From contig JAOZIE010000023.1 of NCBI GenBank assembly GCA_026014485.1, forward strand, positions 427,064-491,063: a DNA stretch of 64,000 bases, written 5' to 3'. The translations under genes and the position numbers were made by a program. Below the pieces are notes generated by a model. It was not told the origin of the DNA and ran no database searches. It saw nothing but the letters and a program-made list of their open reading frames with translations. This document shows, piece by piece, positions 60,760 to 64,000 of the stretch (its first letter is position 1; each line of letters starts with the position of its first letter). This DNA comes from Candidatus Bathyarchaeota archaeon (GTDB lineage Archaea > Thermoproteota > Bathyarchaeia > Bathyarchaeales > Bathycorpusculaceae).

Positions 60760-62643
60760 ATGAATCCCTATATAGAAGCTTTAGAACCTAAACTCAGCAA
60801 GGCAGACTACAAGAAACTATGCGCCATAGACAACCCAAACGTTCACGAATTTATCGCCAAGGGCAGCGACCTCTGCCACGCTGACAAAATCTTCATCTGC
60901 AGCGACGCCGCCGAAGACATAGCACATGTTCGGCGCCAAGCAATTGCTACAGGCGAAGAAACAGCAACTTTAACCATAGAAGGGCACACAGTCCACTTTG
61001 ACGGCGAATACGACCAAGGTCGAGACCGCCCAAACACTAAGTATCTGGTGCCCAGAGGAATCTCCCTTAGTAAAGCCCTTAACCAAATTGACAGGCAAGA
61101 GGGCTTAGCTGAAGTGAAAGGCTTACTAAAAGACTCAATGAAGGGGCGAACCATGATTGTCCGCTTCATCTCTCTGGGTCCGCCAAACTCCCTATTCACA
61201 ATTCTGGGTCTACAATGCACTGACTCATGGTACGTAGCCCACTCAGAAGACCTCCTCTACCGGTCAGGCTACGGCGAGTTTGTTAAAGCAGGACCTAAAA
61301 GCGACTTCCTACGCGTTTTGCACTCTGCGGGAAACCTGAACGATGACATGGTCAGCGTTGACCACCAAAAGAAACGCATCTACATTGACAACATGGATAA
61401 CACCATCTACAGCGTGAACACCCAGTACGCTGGAAACTCTGTGGGTTTCAAGAAGCTTGCTTTCCGACTTGCCATACGCAAAGCCAACTCTGAAGGCTGG
61501 CTCGCTGAGCACATGTTGCTTATGGGCGTGTACGGCAAAGGTGGACGTAAAACCTACTTTGCAGGGGCGTTTCCAAGTGCCTGCGGCAAAACCTCAACCG
61601 CCATGCTTCCAGGAGAAACAATCTTGGGCGACGACATCGCTTACCTGCGCGCTGTTAACTCGGTTGCACGGGCAGTGAACGTGGAATCAGGCATATTCGG
61701 CATCATAAAAGATGTCAACCCCGACGATGACCAGTTAATCTACAAGGTGCTGACCCACCCAGGTGAAATAATCTTCTCTAACGTACTTGTGAAAGACGGC
61801 AAGACCTATTGGCTGGGCATGGGCAGCGAGCTTCCCAAGGACGGAATCAACTTCTCAGGTGCATGGTTCGAAGGCAAAAAAGACGAGAACGGCAACGAAG
61901 TTCCTGCAGCTCACAAAAACGCCCGTTACGCTGTTGCTTTAAAGGCGCTAGAGAACTGTGACCCCGAACTGAATAACCCTGAGGGTGTTGAGCTTGGAGG
62001 CATAATGTACGGTGGCAGAGACGCCAAAGCTTATGTGCCCGTACAGCAGGGTTTCGATTGGTGCCACGGCATAGTCGCTTATGGGGCTTCGCTGGAGACT
62101 GAGACGACGTTTGCAACTATAGGCAAAGAGGGCGTTCCCGAAATCAACATGATGAGCATTCAAGACTTCATCTCTATCCCGCTGGGTCAGAACATCCGCA
62201 ACAACATAGAGTTCGGAAAGAAACTCAAAAAGGCGCCTTTGGTGTTTGGAGTTAACTATTTCCTTAAAGACAAAGACAACGGCGATTACCTAAACAGCCC
62301 GCAGGATAAACATGTGTGGGTTAAATGGATGGAGCGCCGAGTACACGGTGAAGTTGACGCCATCAAGACCCCGACTGGTTGGATTCCGAAATACGAGGAC
62401 CTGCGTGTTCTTTTCAAGGAAGTGCTCAATAAGAACTACTCCAAAGAAGACTACATCAAGCAGTTCACGATTCGTGTCCCCGAAAACTTAGCGAAGATTG
62501 AACGGGTAACACACTTCTACCAAGAAAACGTCTCAGACATCCCTCTGGAACTCTTCGGCATACTATACTTGCAGCGTGAACGCCTAAACAAGGCAAAGGC
62601 AACCTTCGGCGACTACATCTCACCCGAAAGCTTCACAAGCTAA
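60760..62643 (+). CDS. pckG: Phosphoenolpyruvate carboxykinase (GTP)
   Basis: Interconverts oxaloacetate plus GTP with PEP, CO2 and GDP, for gluconeogenesis or anaplerosis. At 627 residues it has the length of the GTP class. FPSACGKTST (271-280) is the P-loop that carries the active cysteine. GDDIAYLR (about 290) is the metal-binding motif. SLGPPNSLFTILGLQCTDSWYVAHSEDLLYR and NFSGAWFEGKKD are typical of PCK_GTP. The residues that bind PEP and guanine look intact. Monocistronic, with A/T-rich promoter sequence upstream. Confidence 0.95.
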   Translation: MNPYIEALEPKLSKADYKKLCAIDNPNVHEFIAKGSDLCHADKIFICSDAAEDIAHVRRQAIATGEETATLTIEGHTVHFDGEYDQGRDRPNTKYLVPRGISLSKALNQIDRQEGLAEVKGLLKDSMKGRTMIVRFISLGPPNSLFTILGLQCTDSWYVAHSEDLLYRSGYGEFVKAGPKSDFLRVLHSAGNLNDDMVSVDHQKKRIYIDNMDNTIYSVNTQYAGNSVGFKKLAFRLAIRKANSEGWLAEHMLLMGVYGKGGRKTYFAGAFPSACGKTSTAMLPGETILGDDIAYLRAVNSVARAVNVESGIFGIIKDVNPDDDQLIYKVLTHPGEIIFSNVLVKDGKTYWLGMGSELPKDGINFSGAWFEGKKDENGNEVPAAHKNARYAVALKALENCDPELNNPEGVELGGIMYGGRDAKAYVPVQQGFDWCHGIVAYGASLETETTFATIGKEGVPEINMMSIQDFISIPLGQNIRNNIEFGKKLKKAPLVFGVNYFLKDKDNGDYLNSPQDKHVWVKWMERRVHGEVDAIKTPTGWIPKYEDLRVLFKEVLNKNYSKEDYIKQFTIRVPENLAKIERVTHFYQENVSDIPLELFGILYLQRERLNKAKATFGDYISPESFTS

Positions 62644-62842
62644 AATCCTTCTTTCTTTCCCCCCAAAAGGTTGAGCCGCCAAAGACTCACGGGCGCTCAG
62701 CTTAACATTTTTTTGCTGATTTTTTTAGGTTAAAGCTTAAATGCTTCTGTTGTACAGATTGGTAATTCATAATTTAATTATATCTCCAAGTCCGAACAGC
62801 GAAACAGGAACTTCCTGAGTTAAGAAAGAAACGTGATGCCTG

Positions 62843-63100
62843 ATGAAGAAGGATGTCGTCAAAAAAGTAAAGCTTCAAACGTTAGATTTATCCAGCATTG
62901 ACGGTGACGGTTCATTTCCTTGCCCACACTGTGGAACCCTGATTTCTCCAGATGACGAAACTGAAGAGTTCTACACAATCGTCGACACCAAAGTGGTCGG
63001 CGACGAATTAGCGGAACTGGTCATTCGCTGTGGAACCTGCGGAACCGTTACTGCGCTAACAGGTTTTGAGCATGTCATGGCAAACCCCCCCAACTCGTAA
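62843..63100 (+). CDS. Small zinc-ribbon protein
   Basis: The 85-residue protein has CPHC (27-30) and CGTC (63-66) pairs, separated by about 32 residues with acidic and beta-rich sequence (DDETEEFYTIVDTKVVGDELAELVIR). That is a classic zinc ribbon or rubredoxin-like knuckle pair. No catalytic domain. The N-terminus is Lys/Val-rich. GTGAT lies just upstream of the ATG. It stands alone after pckG with a long A/T-rich promoter (TAATTTAATTATAT near 62768-62785). Function unknown. Confidence 0.75.
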   Translation: MKKDVVKKVKLQTLDLSSIDGDGSFPCPHCGTLISPDDETEEFYTIVDTKVVGDELAELVIRCGTCGTVTALTGFEHVMANPPNS

Positions 63101-63278
63101 ACGGTTTTGTACCTTAATTCTGCACATGTGTAGTTCAAGTTTTTGGGTTTAACGAAAAATGTGCTGTTCTAATTTCTGGACAGCTTAGTTTCAAAGATTT
63201 TTGGTTCCGAAAAACAAAAAATAGAAGGGAGATGTGGGGTACACATCTGTTTGGGATGCGTTCCCTTTTGTGTCCTGT

Positions 63279-64000
63279 TTAGACTTTTGCTTTTTGTCTT
63301 TTCAGCACGAAGAATACTGCAACTAGAATTGCTACGACTGCTACGACTGCAACTATAATGTATATCATTGTTAAGTCTGGGTTGTCTGTTGTCGGTGGGG
63401 CTGCTTGTATGGCTGTTCCAGTTAACGCTGAGGCCGGTATTACTGCGCTAATTGTGTCAGGGGCTGTGAAAGTTGTGTCTGCGGAGACCCAGTTGCTTCC
63501 ATCCCAGTAAGATAACTGGTGGTCACCTGAGGAGAAGGCGGAGTTTGTTATGCTGACCGTTACCAAAGTGTCTGCCCCTAAGGAAACATCGCTGCTAACC
63601 TTTACGTCGTAGAATACTGCGCCGTCAACCTGCAAGGAACTGCCTGTGCCCGAAGGCTGCGTGTTGCCATAGTAAACTGAAGTAACTGTTACGGAGGTGC
63701 CGTCTGTAGCTGAACTGCCTTGAACGTTGACTGCTACGCCCGTTTGAGACTGTTGATTTACATATGCGCTTCCGCTTGTAAGGCTAGTTGTTGACGATGC
63801 TGGAACGTTCTCTGTTATTGTGCCTGTAGGCGTAGGCGAGGGACTCGGTGTTGCAGTTGGGGTTGGGGTAGGTGTGGGGGTCGCGGTTGGTGTTGCTGTT
63901 GGTGTGGGTGTTGGTGTTGCGGTGGGTGTTGGGGTTGGGGTTGCAGTTGGGGTTGGGGTAGGTGTGGGGGTCGCGGTTGGTGTTGCTGTTGGTGTGGGTG
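63279..64000 (-). CDS. C-terminal part of a cell-surface protein with Thr/Pro stalk, 5' end outside the window
   Basis: The frame stays open from its TAA at 63279 to the window edge. The visible part starts with a long (PT)n/AT stalk, then TENVPASSTTSLTSGSAYVN and a beta-rich domain (SVTVTSVYYGNTQPSG, FYDVKVSSDVSLGADTLVTVSI, LSYWDGSNWVSADTTF). A membrane helix (IYIIVAVVAVVAILVAVFFVL) and LKRQKAKV close it. The domain looks like the conserved extracellular module that often precedes the anchor in Bathyarchaeia-type surface proteins. The start and the main functional domain are not visible. Confidence 0.8.
   Translation of the reverse strand, partial: PTPTATPTATPTPTPTPTATPTPTPTATPTPTPTATPTATPTPTPTPTATPSPSPTPTGTITENVPASSTTSLTSGSAYVNQQSQTGVAVNVQGSSATDGTSVTVTSVYYGNTQPSGTGSSLQVDGAVFYDVKVSSDVSLGADTLVTVSITNSAFSSGDHQLSYWDGSNWVSADTTFTAPDTISAVIPASALTGTAIQAAPPTTDNPDLTMIYIIVAVVAVVAILVAVFFVLKRQKAKV
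63841..64000. repeat. 90-bp tandem repeat encoding Thr/Pro stalk, running off the window
   Basis: The word TTGCAGTTGGGGTTGGGGTA occurs at 63851 and 63941. The 60 bases visible of the second copy match the first. The unit is 90 bp (30 residues of Thr, Pro and Ala). Confidence 0.85.

Noticed and set aside
63841..64000. G/T-rich repeat at the window end as a CRISPR or origin element
   Set aside because: It is in frame with a surface protein and encodes a Thr/Pro stalk.

Overview
The window is a gene-dense archaeal chromosome segment with no rRNA, tRNA, CRISPR array, transposase or phage gene visible. Archaeal markers are a thermosome, CarS and a geranylgeranyl reductase (ether lipids), AglB and a GlcNAc-1-P transferase (N-glycosylation), family B DNA polymerase, RadB, archaeal topoisomerase I, QueC (archaeosine) and archaeal-type thymidylate synthase. 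Promoters look like TATA boxes about 25 nt upstream of starts, and GTG/TTG starts are common. This mix, with many PbH1-repeat and Thr/Pro-linker surface proteins, most resembles the TACK side, probably Bathyarchaeia. That placement is inference. TAG, TAA and TGA are all used as stops.

Layout. 0-8 kb: glycosyltransferases with small membrane partners, a radical SAM enzyme, an agmatinase-family enzyme and two tandem moeA genes. 8-21 kb: msrA, a two-gene operon of beta-helix surface proteins, a TatD-linked radical SAM protein, thymidylate synthase, thermosome, Sua5, a GNAT/PAC4-like pair and a collagen-like surface protein carrying a seven-repeat propeller. 21-32 kb: nth-XPD-like helicase, Clp1-like kinase with a RuvC-fold protein, radB, carS and topA. 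32-38 kb: aglB with the GlcNAc-1-P transferase, another surface protein, and queC-queT behind a structured leader. 38-51 kb: polB, alkaline phosphatase, SDR, m5C methyltransferase, SplB-like protein with dinB, and a sulfite-oxidase-fold protein. 51-64 kb: membrane-anchored winged-helix regulator, degenerate translation GTPase-like protein, two flavodoxins, NfeD/stomatin operon, GGR with ferredoxin, HxlR and Lrp regulators, archaeal asparagine synthetase, GTP-PEPCK, and the end of another surface protein.

The main non-textbook signals are four. (1) A palindrome, TTAGTCAA-N6-TTGACTAA, occurs as tandem pairs directly upstream of the TATA boxes of two surface-protein transcription units (9 kb, 35.4 kb), and its half-sites recur in the promoter of a membrane-bound winged-helix regulator (51.7 kb). 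This suggests one surface-protein regulon. (2) A hairpin leader before queC-queT has loop bases that can pair with the Shine-Dalgarno sequence, so it is a candidate archaeal riboswitch or translational control element. (3) A 110-bp element occurs twice (8.1 and 45.9 kb), the first 83 bp being identical. (4) An Lrp/AsnC-family regulator is divergent from an archaeal asparagine synthetase, with a perfect palindrome at the regulator's predicted transcription start.

Several likely real small proteins with good ribosome binding sites are also annotated (26.2, 31.5, 50.2 kb). There is also a coding-like frame with no usable start (14.2-14.4 kb), and a GNAT gene with no ordinary start codon for its full fold. 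All family calls were made by reading motifs; no database search was run.
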